Positions 31,438 to 38,409 of a stretch of DNA of 48,064 nt are shown here, piece after piece. The first letter of the stretch is position 1. The number at the start of each line of letters is the position of its first letter. The notes below the pieces were generated by a model, which did not search any database, was not told where the DNA came from, and worked only from the letters and a program-made list of their open reading frames with translations. The stretch comes from Clostridia bacterium (GTDB taxonomy: Bacteria > Bacillota > Clostridia > Oscillospirales > CAG-382): assembly GCA_017521025.1 (NCBI GenBank), contig JAFXEB010000011.1:1-48064 (forward strand), given 5' to 3'. The position numbers and the translations under genes were made by a program.

Positions 31438-34400
31438 TAGTTTGCAGCCTCCTCCATACGTCTCGCATACTGTCTCTCTACCTCTTTGATGAAGTATACC
31501 CACATATCGCCGTCATCTCTGGTAAAGGTGCCGCTGCCGCTGGTATAACGCATCTGCATGGGGCAGTTCTTCTTATCGGGTGCAAAGTCCCAATGCTGCT
31601 TGATATCGTCCATACCAAGCTCGTTCTCCACCATCAGCTTAGAAACGAGGTATGCGGCGTTCTTCACTGCCTTGGTGAACTGAGTGAGCCATTTCTCATA
31701 CTCCTCGCCCTCGTACTGGCCGGGGAAGCCGTTAACGCAGATCTCGATACCGATACCGAACTGGTTGCCCTCGCCGTAGGTGCCGTCGCTGGCGTGCCAT
31801 GCGCTTTCGTTATCGGGCAGGTGATGGTATATCTCTACGTCGTCAACGGTGTAGTGCCAGGAAACGCTGCGGTCGGGAGAGTTCTCAAGACCCTGAATGT
31901 ACTTGTCGTGGGCGGCGGCATTAGAGCCTGCGCTGTAGTTGCCCGTGTTGTGGATAACAATGTACTTCTTCTTGTCAACTACTATGCCGGGACGTACTGC
32001 AGAGTTTTCTGCAATAAAGTTATCGATTATTTCGGGAGTGGAAAGTGCGCTGTTCACAATAAGAACCTCCGTATCTTGTCTTATATCAGTGTAAGGTATT
32101 ACGGTCTTTTCATCAGTGGTCACGTCAAGCACAGTCACGCCGTCAGCACCGTAGCCGATGGCAACAAGGTACTTTGTACCGCTTGCGATAACAACGGGCT
32201 GTTTGCTGTTCAGCGCATTGATAAGCTCATCGGCGCCGTAGCAGTCAACGTAAGCGTACACCCCTCTCTCGCAGGCATAGCGTGCCAAAGAGGTTATGTT
32301 TGAGGTGTCGGGGTTTTTAGACGAAACAAAGCTTGTGATAAAGTCGCCTGCCTTGGTATAATCGGGTGCGACGGAAAGTGCGCTTGCAACAAGGCTTTCA
32401 ACAGCTATGATACCGCTGTCCCCTGTCTTTTCACCGCTTACGGTAAAGTCAAGCTCTACCTCACCTTCGGGTGCCGTTGCCACGTCTCCCTCGTCGAACC
32501 TGACGGGAGAAACGGTAACGCCGTAAAGCTCGGGGCTGGTGCCGTCTTCGCCACACTCAAGCTCTATCTTAAGGCGGAATCTACCCGTTATCTCACCCTC
32601 GTCCTCGGGTATTATACAGCTCTTGCCGTCCATATAACCCGTGGTGCCGAAATAGGTATCAAGTCTGAGCCACGCAGAGTTTACGCCGTTATCCATAACG
32701 TAGCTGACGTAAAGGCTGGCGTTGCCCGTAAAGTGCTTGATATTTGGAACAACGTAGAGGCGGTCAAAGGTACCGTGATCAAATTCACCGGTTATGATGC
32801 TGCCCTTTGCGCCATTCTCCGCAACGGTTATTTTACTGCCGTTGCATACAAGACCGTCCCAGATGCCTGCAAGTGCGCCGGGAGTGTAGAAGGTTGCACT
32901 TGCGCCGAGGTAGTCACCGTGACCCGACATACTGCCGCCGCCCTCGGTGGCGTTCACAGCTATAAGGGTCATGCCGCTCTTATCAGGGAGACTGTCTACA
33001 AGACCTGCATAGGTCTTGCCACCCTCATAGTAGCCGTACTTGACAGCATATTCACATTCATTTATGGTCTCAAGCACGTATTTATAATGGTTCTTATAGT
33101 TTCTTACAGAAAGCTCGCCGCCCTGCTTTGCAAAGACGGTAGCAACACCCTCACCCTTGGTATAGTATACCGTATCGGTGATAAAATTGCCCCTTATGTA
33201 GTCGCCCTGAAGTGCGAAGAAGCGGAAGTCCTTAAGGCTTACAGCCTCTTCCTCCTCGTCCTTGCTCTCAGACTCGGGCAGACACTCATATACCTCAACC
33301 TCGCTGACGCTGAGATAGGTGCCCGTGCCTGCAAAGCTGAAGCGCACGTATCTTGCGGTTGCCGCCTCGTCAAGAGACTGAGTATAGCTGGTGTAGGGGT
33401 TTTCGTCATTTGTTGCGGTGGTGGAGGTAGAGCTCACGGTGTTGAAGGTCTCACCGTCCTTGCTAACCTCAACTGCAAAGCTGTCGCCCTTAAGTGCGCC
33501 GAAGGATACCATATCGGCGGCAATGCCCTGCATAACAAGCCTGTCAAAGCTCATCTCCTTACCAAGGTCCACTGTGATATAGTGGGTCTTGGAGCAGTTG
33601 CCCAGAACTATGGCAAAGCCCGTCTGGGGATTGCCTGTGCCGTCATCGGTTATACCGTCTGCCAGCTTAACGCCGTCATCAGACATAACGGCAAACATAT
33701 ACTTTACCTTGCTGCCGTCACCTGCGGTAACGGTATAGCTCTTGCCCTTTGCTATGTTTGCGGCTACGGTCACCTTTTCCTCTACAACGGGAATGGAGCT
33801 GTTCTTGTATACGTTTTCACCGCAAACCAGCATCTTATCAGAGCTCAGTCCGAAATGTGCGGCAAGAGTGGGATAAATATCATAAATAGTAGCCAGAGCG
33901 GCGCTCTTGCCTGCCTCTACCTGAGGACCCCACAGCACCATAGGCGCACGGAAGGCGTTGTCATATCTGAAGCCGTCCGTAAACAGCTCGGGATACTCCT
34001 TGCTGTAGTCGGTAAACTTGCCGTCAAGCTTGGGGGCAGTACCGTATATCAGCACGGTAGGCGCCTTGTCACCCAGCTTTTCAAGCTCGGTGAAGAAGGA
34101 AGCGAGAAGGCTGTCGGCATAAGCCGCACAGCACAGATAGCTGTTAAGGCTTCTGTTGCCGCTGATAGCTACACCCTCTGTCTTTTCGGGCATATAGGGA
34201 TACTTTACGGCATCAAGCTCCACAAAAGTGAAATTCTTATCGCTGTCCCCCGCAAGGGTCAGTGCGTTCTCCAAGGGTTTTTCAACAGACGCCTCAAGTC
34301 CGAACAGAGCGGAAAGATAAGCGTTGCCCTCGGCAAGAGTGCCGTTCACCTTATAGCCGCCGTCTGCAAAAAGCTTTGCAAGGCTGTAATAGCTTGCATC

Positions 34401-34799
34401 CTTGCTAATACCGTCGATAGGCGCATACAGAGAGGTCATAGCGGAGTAGACGCCTTCCTCACTGCCACGCTGAGCATAAAAGCTGCTGTAATATGCGCCC
34501 TTTGCCGCAAATTCGGAAAGTGCAGGCATTACGCCGCTGTCAAGCGCAAATTTCGCAACACTGTTAAGCTGGATCACTACCACGTCACCGGTGGCAACAG
34601 GTGCACCCTCGTCCACCTCATAGCCCGTGTGTAGCTTGCCGAGAGGTACCTCCTCCTCTGCCGCAGAGGAAGCGGAATCGCCACCCTCCTCGGACACAAG
34701 GGAGGAGCCGTCGCTGTCACTGCCGCCGCAGGCCGCAAGGGGCACAAGACACAGCAGACACAGCATAAGCGCCGTTAATCTTTTTAGCATTTCCTTCAT
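31437..34799 (-). CDS. 1120-residue lipoprotein: sulfatase-like, discoidin, C39-like and amidase_2 domains
   Basis: The lipobox is VPLAAC (Cys24). Residues about 70-320 resemble the alkaline-phosphatase/LTA-synthase fold (VVVIQLNSVAKFAL, APMVLWGPQV, TIYDIYPTLAAHFGL). The metal Glu appears to be Asn79, and the usual DH pair near 252 is absent (IYGTAP). Residues about 348-506 form an F5/8-type discoidin domain. About 520-790 is an unassigned beta-rich region. About 800-915 resembles a C39-like peptidase fold without its usual residues. About 938-1090 is an N-acetylmuramoyl-L-alanine amidase (amidase_2) with zinc-ligand candidates His950 (VIHNTG), His1069 (QHWD) and Cys1079 (KNCP), plus Glu1019. 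It likely binds glycans and cleaves wall peptides on the cell surface. Confidence 0.85.
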   Translation of the reverse strand: MKEMLKRLTALMLCLLCLVPLAACGGSDSDGSSLVSEEGGDSASSAAEEEVPLGKLHTGYEVDEGAPVATGDVVVIQLNSVAKFALDSGVMPALSEFAAKGAYYSSFYAQRGSEEGVYSAMTSLYAPIDGISKDASYYSLAKLFADGGYKVNGTLAEGNAYLSALFGLEASVEKPLENALTLAGDSDKNFTFVELDAVKYPYMPEKTEGVAISGNRSLNSYLCCAAYADSLLASFFTELEKLGDKAPTVLIYGTAPKLDGKFTDYSKEYPELFTDGFRYDNAFRAPMVLWGPQVEAGKSAALATIYDIYPTLAAHFGLSSDKMLVCGENVYKNSSIPVVEEKVTVAANIAKGKSYTVTAGDGSKVKYMFAVMSDDGVKLADGITDDGTGNPQTGFAIVLGNCSKTHYITVDLGKEMSFDRLVMQGIAADMVSFGALKGDSFAVEVSKDGETFNTVSSTSTTATNDENPYTSYTQSLDEAATARYVRFSFAGTGTYLSVSEVEVYECLPESESKDEEEEAVSLKDFRFFALQGDYIRGNFITDTVYYTKGEGVATVFAKQGGELSVRNYKNHYKYVLETINECEYAVKYGYYEGGKTYAGLVDSLPDKSGMTLIAVNATEGGGSMSGHGDYLGASATFYTPGALAGIWDGLVCNGSKITVAENGAKGSIITGEFDHGTFDRLYVVPNIKHFTGNASLYVSYVMDNGVNSAWLRLDTYFGTTGYMDGKSCIIPEDEGEITGRFRLKIELECGEDGTSPELYGVTVSPVRFDEGDVATAPEGEVELDFTVSGEKTGDSGIIAVESLVASALSVAPDYTKAGDFITSFVSSKNPDTSNITSLARYACERGVYAYVDCYGADELINALNSKQPVVIASGTKYLVAIGYGADGVTVLDVTTDEKTVIPYTDIRQDTEVLIVNSALSTPEIIDNFIAENSAVRPGIVVDKKKYIVIHNTGNYSAGSNAAAHDKYIQGLENSPDRSVSWHYTVDDVEIYHHLPDNESAWHASDGTYGEGNQFGIGIEICVNGFPGQYEGEEYEKWLTQFTKAVKNAAYLVSKLMVENELGMDDIKQHWDFAPDKKNCPMQMRYTSGSGTFTRDDGDMWVYFIKEVERQYARRMEEAAN

Positions 34800-34878
34800 A
34801 AACCTGTTCTCCTTTTGATTATGTATTCGGAAAAACTTTATTCCTTATATAATATACGTCCCTATATACGTCCTTTTT

Positions 34879-35775
34879 CTACTTTCTCACCGCAAACAGT
34901 GCAGGACCCACAGACGCCCTGTTACCGAAAACACCGTCACCACAGAGCATACCCAAAGCCTCGCCATAGTCAAAGCATACGCCAACGCTGCAGCCGCTTG
35001 TGATAAGCAGACTTGAAAGGGTAGCCATCTCTATATTCTCCGCATACACAAAGCACACCGTCTGCCTGTCTGCAGAAAAGCCGGCACCCGTGTAGCAAAC
35101 GGGGGTCTGGTACACACTGCCCGCAACGGGCACCGCTACGCCATCCTTGACGATAAGATGGGGGGCAGACACAAGCTCTGTTACTTTGTTGCGATATATG
35201 GTGCCGTACTCCTCATAGCTGCAGGCGAAGGCGCCGCCGTCCTCGTAAAGACCGAAATAAACGCTACCGTCATTCCCCTTTACATTGTACAGCGTAGTGC
35301 CGTTCTTCACCACTGCGCCTATGGGAGCACTGTCTGCACCGTTTATACGGTTTGCACCTATGCCGCCCACAACAGCAGTGCCGCCTTGGGCAAGTATAGC
35401 CGCCTGCCCCCTAAGGCTCTGCATCGTCCCGTCGGGCGCTATGCCGTAAGGAGTGGATGCCATAAGGGAGTATTTTTCAAGCTCTACTCTGAGTATATAC
35501 GCCTTGCTCTCGCCGAATACAAGCTGTCTGAGCCACATACCCGTATCAAGCATCTCATCCTTGTCAAGGGCAAAGCTGTCACTGACCGCATAAAGGGCGG
35601 CGGCAGCCATATCCTCCGTCACCTCTGCATACTCGGGCAATACACCGCTACCGTCTGCACCCCTGCTGATCTCTGCGCCGAGCTGAGGGTGCCTTACACC
35701 CATTGACTCGCCGCCACCGCAGGCGGAAAGCCCCAGAAGGACGGTAGCCAAGATTACAGCCAAAAGCTTTCTCAT
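34879..35775 (-). CDS. Lipoprotein with NAGPA-like (phosphodiester glycosidase, DUF2233) domain
   Basis: The protein has 298 residues with lipobox GLSAC (Cys19). Residues about 130-296 follow the NAGPA pattern: GGIGANRINGADSAPIGAVV (about 137-156), a YEEYG segment, TGAGFSADRQTVCFVYAE (about 229-246), and the helix-loop region ATLSSLLITSGCSVGVCFDY (about 251-270). The usual final LDGGGSS loop appears as FDYGEAL, so only part of the active-site signature is kept. NAGPA-type enzymes cleave phosphodiester-linked sugars, and bacterial members are tied to exopolysaccharide or wall polymers. It is the second gene of the envelope operon. Catalytic activity is uncertain. Confidence 0.75.
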   Translation of the reverse strand: MRKLLAVILATVLLGLSACGGGESMGVRHPQLGAEISRGADGSGVLPEYAEVTEDMAAAALYAVSDSFALDKDEMLDTGMWLRQLVFGESKAYILRVELEKYSLMASTPYGIAPDGTMQSLRGQAAILAQGGTAVVGGIGANRINGADSAPIGAVVKNGTTLYNVKGNDGSVYFGLYEDGGAFACSYEEYGTIYRNKVTELVSAPHLIVKDGVAVPVAGSVYQTPVCYTGAGFSADRQTVCFVYAENIEMATLSSLLITSGCSVGVCFDYGEALGMLCGDGVFGNRASVGPALFAVRK

Positions 35776-35806
35776 ATCAAAACAACCTCTTTTTTAAGAA
35801 ATAGGA

Positions 35807-36658
35807 CTATTCCCACCATATCTCGGACCACTCTACGGTACCGTCGTAAAGAGTGAAGCCTGCAGGAATATCGAAATACAAAACAGCATCTTCGGGAAAC
35901 TCGCTGGTAAACTCCTCGTAACAGGTAAGCTCGGTCATCTCTCCGTTTTCATAAACAACGTAGCCTGCCAGCCTTCCGTCCTCCTCAAAGAAGTACCGTA
36001 TCCACGAGCGAGTACCCTGACTGTTCAGGGTAAAATCCTCATAGGTCTTTTCTTCCCCAAGAAAAACGTCCTTGCCCGTATCCGAGCAAAAGGCAAAGTC
36101 ATCGAGATTCATTATCTCCTCCACCGTGTAGGAGGAGGGCGCTACAAGGGTATAGGTGCGGTCCTCAAAATCAAGACCCCACAGCTCCTTACCGCTGCTT
36201 ACGTAGTACAGAGGCGTGCCGTTGACCTCAAGATGGATATACAGCTTTTTGCCGCTGAAGGCGTACTCGGTAAGGTGCGTGACGTAGCCCGTTTCGGAAA
36301 GTGTGTGCTGCTTGGACCTGATGTACAGGTGGTGCATATCAACGTAGTCAAAGGCGTGGGAAAGCAGTGTGTTCTCATAAGGGATCTCCATATTCTCCTC
36401 TGCCCTGCTCTTCTGCTCGCCGGAAAAGTCCTCCTCGGTCACGCCAAAGAGAGAGCCGAACACAAACTCTAAGGTAGGCTTGCCGCCGCCCGAGGGGTTC
36501 GAGTAGTCGGAGCTGTCACCGCCCTTGCTGCCGCAGGCAACGGTAAGCAAAGTGAGGAACGCCACGATAAGCACAACGGCAACACGCACCGGCGTGCCGT
36601 TACCACCCTTGCCGACCCCGTTTTGCTCCATGGCTAAAGGCGTTTTTTGCATAAACAT
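35807..36658 (-). CDS. Lipoprotein with LolA-like fold features, first gene of the envelope operon
   Basis: Start ATG 36658 (283 residues) follows GGGGG at 11 nt; ATG 36652 and ATG 36631 remain possible. Lipobox TLLTVAC lies unusually deep (about residue 43), after a polar head containing GVGKGGNGTPVR. Residues about 75-283 show alternating strands: HLTEYAFSGKKLYIHLEVNG, WGLDFEDRTYTLVAP, WIRYFFEEDGRLAGY, and ending YFDIPAGFTLYDGT. This resembles LolA/LppX-type folds seen in many clostridial lipoproteins, which bind lipids or hydrophobic ligands. The fold assignment is inference. It starts the four-gene operon read from the promoter at 36705-36733. Confidence 0.75.
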   Translation of the reverse strand: MFMQKTPLAMEQNGVGKGGNGTPVRVAVVLIVAFLTLLTVACGSKGGDSSDYSNPSGGGKPTLEFVFGSLFGVTEEDFSGEQKSRAEENMEIPYENTLLSHAFDYVDMHHLYIRSKQHTLSETGYVTHLTEYAFSGKKLYIHLEVNGTPLYYVSSGKELWGLDFEDRTYTLVAPSSYTVEEIMNLDDFAFCSDTGKDVFLGEEKTYEDFTLNSQGTRSWIRYFFEEDGRLAGYVVYENGEMTELTCYEEFTSEFPEDAVLYFDIPAGFTLYDGTVEWSEIWWE

Positions 36659-36704
36659 TAACAGGAAAGCCCCCTTTATGTGCTCTTTATAAATTACCTC
36701 CCAT

Positions 36705-36733
36705 ATTTTAATATATAATGTGGAGTTTGTCAA
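36705..36733 (-). promoter_or_regulatory. Promoter of the envelope operon
   Basis: On the minus strand TTGACA (36733-36728) is separated by 17 nt from TAAAAT (36710-36705). A GGGAGG follows but has no start codon at a usable distance. Confidence 0.8.
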
Positions 36734-36833
36734 TACAGACGGCAAATTACACATATTTTTTAAGCAAATTGGACATAATCAAAGGAGAAAACGAGCCATA
36801 TCTTTCGGCCTTAACCCCTTGCAACGGCACAAA

Positions 36834-36851
36834 AACGCCCCGTAGGGCGTT
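36834..36851. terminator. Orphan hairpin between divergent promoters
   Basis: AACGCCC (36834-36840) and GGGCGTT (36845-36851) form a 7-bp stem around CGTA. It is preceded by AAA and followed by AAAAA, so on the minus strand it ends in TTTTT. No gene it could serve on that strand is visible; it may be a remnant or insulator. Confidence 0.4.
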
Positions 36852-36889
36852 AAAAATCTTTATATTTTTACAAAACAAGAAAAAAGTGG

Positions 36890-36918
36890 TTGACAAAAGG
36901 GAAATGGCTGAGTATAAT
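36890..36918 (+). promoter_or_regulatory. Promoter of the Ser/Glu-rich lipoprotein gene
   Basis: TTGACA (36890-36895) is separated by 17 nt from TATAAT (36913-36918), an exact consensus. Transcription should start about 30 nt before the coding start. Confidence 0.9.
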
Positions 36919-36954
36919 ATCTGTAGAAATATTTTCTGTACAAGGAGAAAAAAC

Positions 36955-37932
36955 ATGAAAAAGCTTTTAGTTATGCTTCTGGCAGTGACCATGGTTCTTT
37001 CCATGGCATTCACCTTCGCAGCTTGCGGCGGCGATGACGCTGAGTCTTCTTCCGCTAGCGAGTCCGTTGCTGATTCTTCTGCTGCTGACGAGTCTGCAGC
37101 TTCTTCTGAGGCTGAGTCTTCTGAAGAGTCCGCTTCCGAGTCTGAGTCTGAGGCTGAATCCGTTGCTGATTCTTCCGTAGAGTCTGTTGAGTCTTCCGAG
37201 GCTGAGTCTTCCGAGGAGCCTTCTGAGGCTGAGTCCTCTGAGGAGCCTTCTGAGGCTGTTTCTGAGTCTGAGGTTGAGTCTACTGTTGATTCCGAGTCCA
37301 AGGCTGATGACGAGTCTTCCGTAACTCCTACCGGTTCCGCTGTTGAAGCTAACTATGCTACCGGCGCTACCTACACCATCACCAAGAACGGTTCTTCTGA
37401 GCCCGCTACCCTCTTCCTCCCTGACGTAAGCGGCGGCACCACCTTCACTAAGTGGGGCGACGTTGATTGCACCAAGCTTACCGACGGTCTTACCGCTGCT
37501 GGTAAGGACATGAACGGCAACGGCTCTCTCGAGGGCGTAACCGTTACTATGGTTGGTTCCAATGCAGAGTTCGAGATCATCATCGACCTCGGCCAGACCC
37601 GCACCGATATAAAGAGCTTCAAGTTCCTCGGCGTTCGTAACGGCGTTCCTAACAAGAACAACCGTGGCTTTGACGCTGACCTCGCTCTCTTCTACGTTTC
37701 CGATACTCCCGGTAGCTGGGGCAAGTTCCTCACCACCGAGTTCACTTCTGAGCAGCTCGCAGACGCTCCCCTTATCAAGCATCAGACCGAGCAGGATCAG
37801 GAGAACATCGAGAACTTCACCTACACCTTCACTCTCGACACCGCAGTTTCCGGCAGATATGTTAAGATGCTTCTCTGCCCCGGTAACGTTTACTGCCTCC
37901 AGTTCGACGAGATCGTTATTAGCAACAAGTAA
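36955..37932 (+). CDS. Lipoprotein with Ser/Glu-rich linker and discoidin-like domain
   Basis: The protein has 325 residues; AAGGAG at 36942-36947 precedes the ATG by 7 nt, so the longer in-frame readings to 36718 are rejected. The lipobox is TFAAC (Cys24). Residues about 30-125 are almost entirely Ser, Glu, Ala, Asp and Val, with a duplicated SEAESSEEPSEAESSEEP segment; this is an extended wall-spanning linker. Residues about 130-325 resemble an F5/8-type C (discoidin) domain: EIIIDLGQTRTDIKSFKFLG, FYVSDTPGSWGKF, and ending SGRYVKMLLCPGNVYCLQFDE. Such domains bind sugars or other surface ligands. There is no catalytic domain. It is a single-gene unit with a strong promoter and terminator, suggesting abundant expression. 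Confidence 0.88.
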   Translation: MKKLLVMLLAVTMVLSMAFTFAACGGDDAESSSASESVADSSAADESAASSEAESSEESASESESEAESVADSSVESVESSEAESSEEPSEAESSEEPSEAVSESEVESTVDSESKADDESSVTPTGSAVEANYATGATYTITKNGSSEPATLFLPDVSGGTTFTKWGDVDCTKLTDGLTAAGKDMNGNGSLEGVTVTMVGSNAEFEIIIDLGQTRTDIKSFKFLGVRNGVPNKNNRGFDADLALFYVSDTPGSWGKFLTTEFTSEQLADAPLIKHQTEQDQENIENFTYTFTLDTAVSGRYVKMLLCPGNVYCLQFDEIVISNK

Positions 37933-37963
37933 TCTCGAGCTTTAAACGAATTTAGTTTACAAC

Positions 37964-38000
37964 AAAAGAGTCGGCACTAACAGCCGACTCTTTTTTGTGC
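37964..38000 (+). terminator. Intrinsic terminator of the Ser/Glu-rich lipoprotein gene
   Basis: AAAAGAGTCGGC (37964-37975) pairs perfectly with GCCGACTCTTTT (37983-37994), with further T to 37996. It lies about 30 nt after the stop. Confidence 0.9.
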
Positions 38001-38119
38001 CTATTTAATGGATAGAGTTGCCTCTGCACTACTATGATGCATTTAAGTTTATAATAAAAAGCTGCCGCAATATTTTGGCTTTCTTTTTCTTGAGTGCTCA
38101 AATCACAGCACAGCGCAGA

Positions 38120-38181
38120 AACAAAAGAGAAAGCGAAAGCGTGCCAAAGCTTTCTCCTTCAAGGGGAAGGCTTAGAGATGT
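38120..38181 (+). repeat. Degenerate dispersed repeat in a non-coding gap
   Basis: AAAAGAGAAAGCG and the later TTCAAGGGGAAGGCTTAGAG with GATGT resemble parts of the 29.9-30.2 kb repeats (AAAAGAGAAAGCG and AAGGAGAAGGCTTGGAGATG). The rest of the 37933-38409 gap (about 480 bp) holds the two terminators and no gene that I can see. Confidence 0.55.
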
Positions 38182-38331
38182 ATCTGCACAAGGGAGCCAT
38201 TAATTTGTCCTTTCACGGGTTGCTGTGAGTGTAATGGGATAATATTTTTCGTTGTCCTTTAGGGGCAAAGCCTGTAATACGCCCTTATAGTGGCTGTTCA
38301 AGCCACCGTTTTAACCCGTGGTTACTGCTGA

Positions 38332-38374
38332 AAAAAGAGAGAGCAAAGCGGTGTTTGCCGCAATGCTCTCTCTG
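38332..38374 (-). terminator. Intrinsic terminator of the subtilase gene
   Basis: Stem AGAGAGAGCA (38337-38346) pairs with TGCTCTCTCT (38365-38374). An inner GCGG/CCGC stem is present, and the minus strand continues with TTTTTT (38337-38332). It lies about 35 nt after the stop. Confidence 0.88.
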
Positions 38375-38409
38375 CTTTTTATAAAGTTTTCAGCCAATCA
38401 AGGCTATGC

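Noticed and set aside
36718..36954. A 79-codon N-terminal extension of the Ser/Glu-rich lipoprotein.
   Set aside because: It would run through the promoter at 36890-36918 and put the signal peptide inside the protein; AAGGAG and MKKLL at 36955 fix the start.
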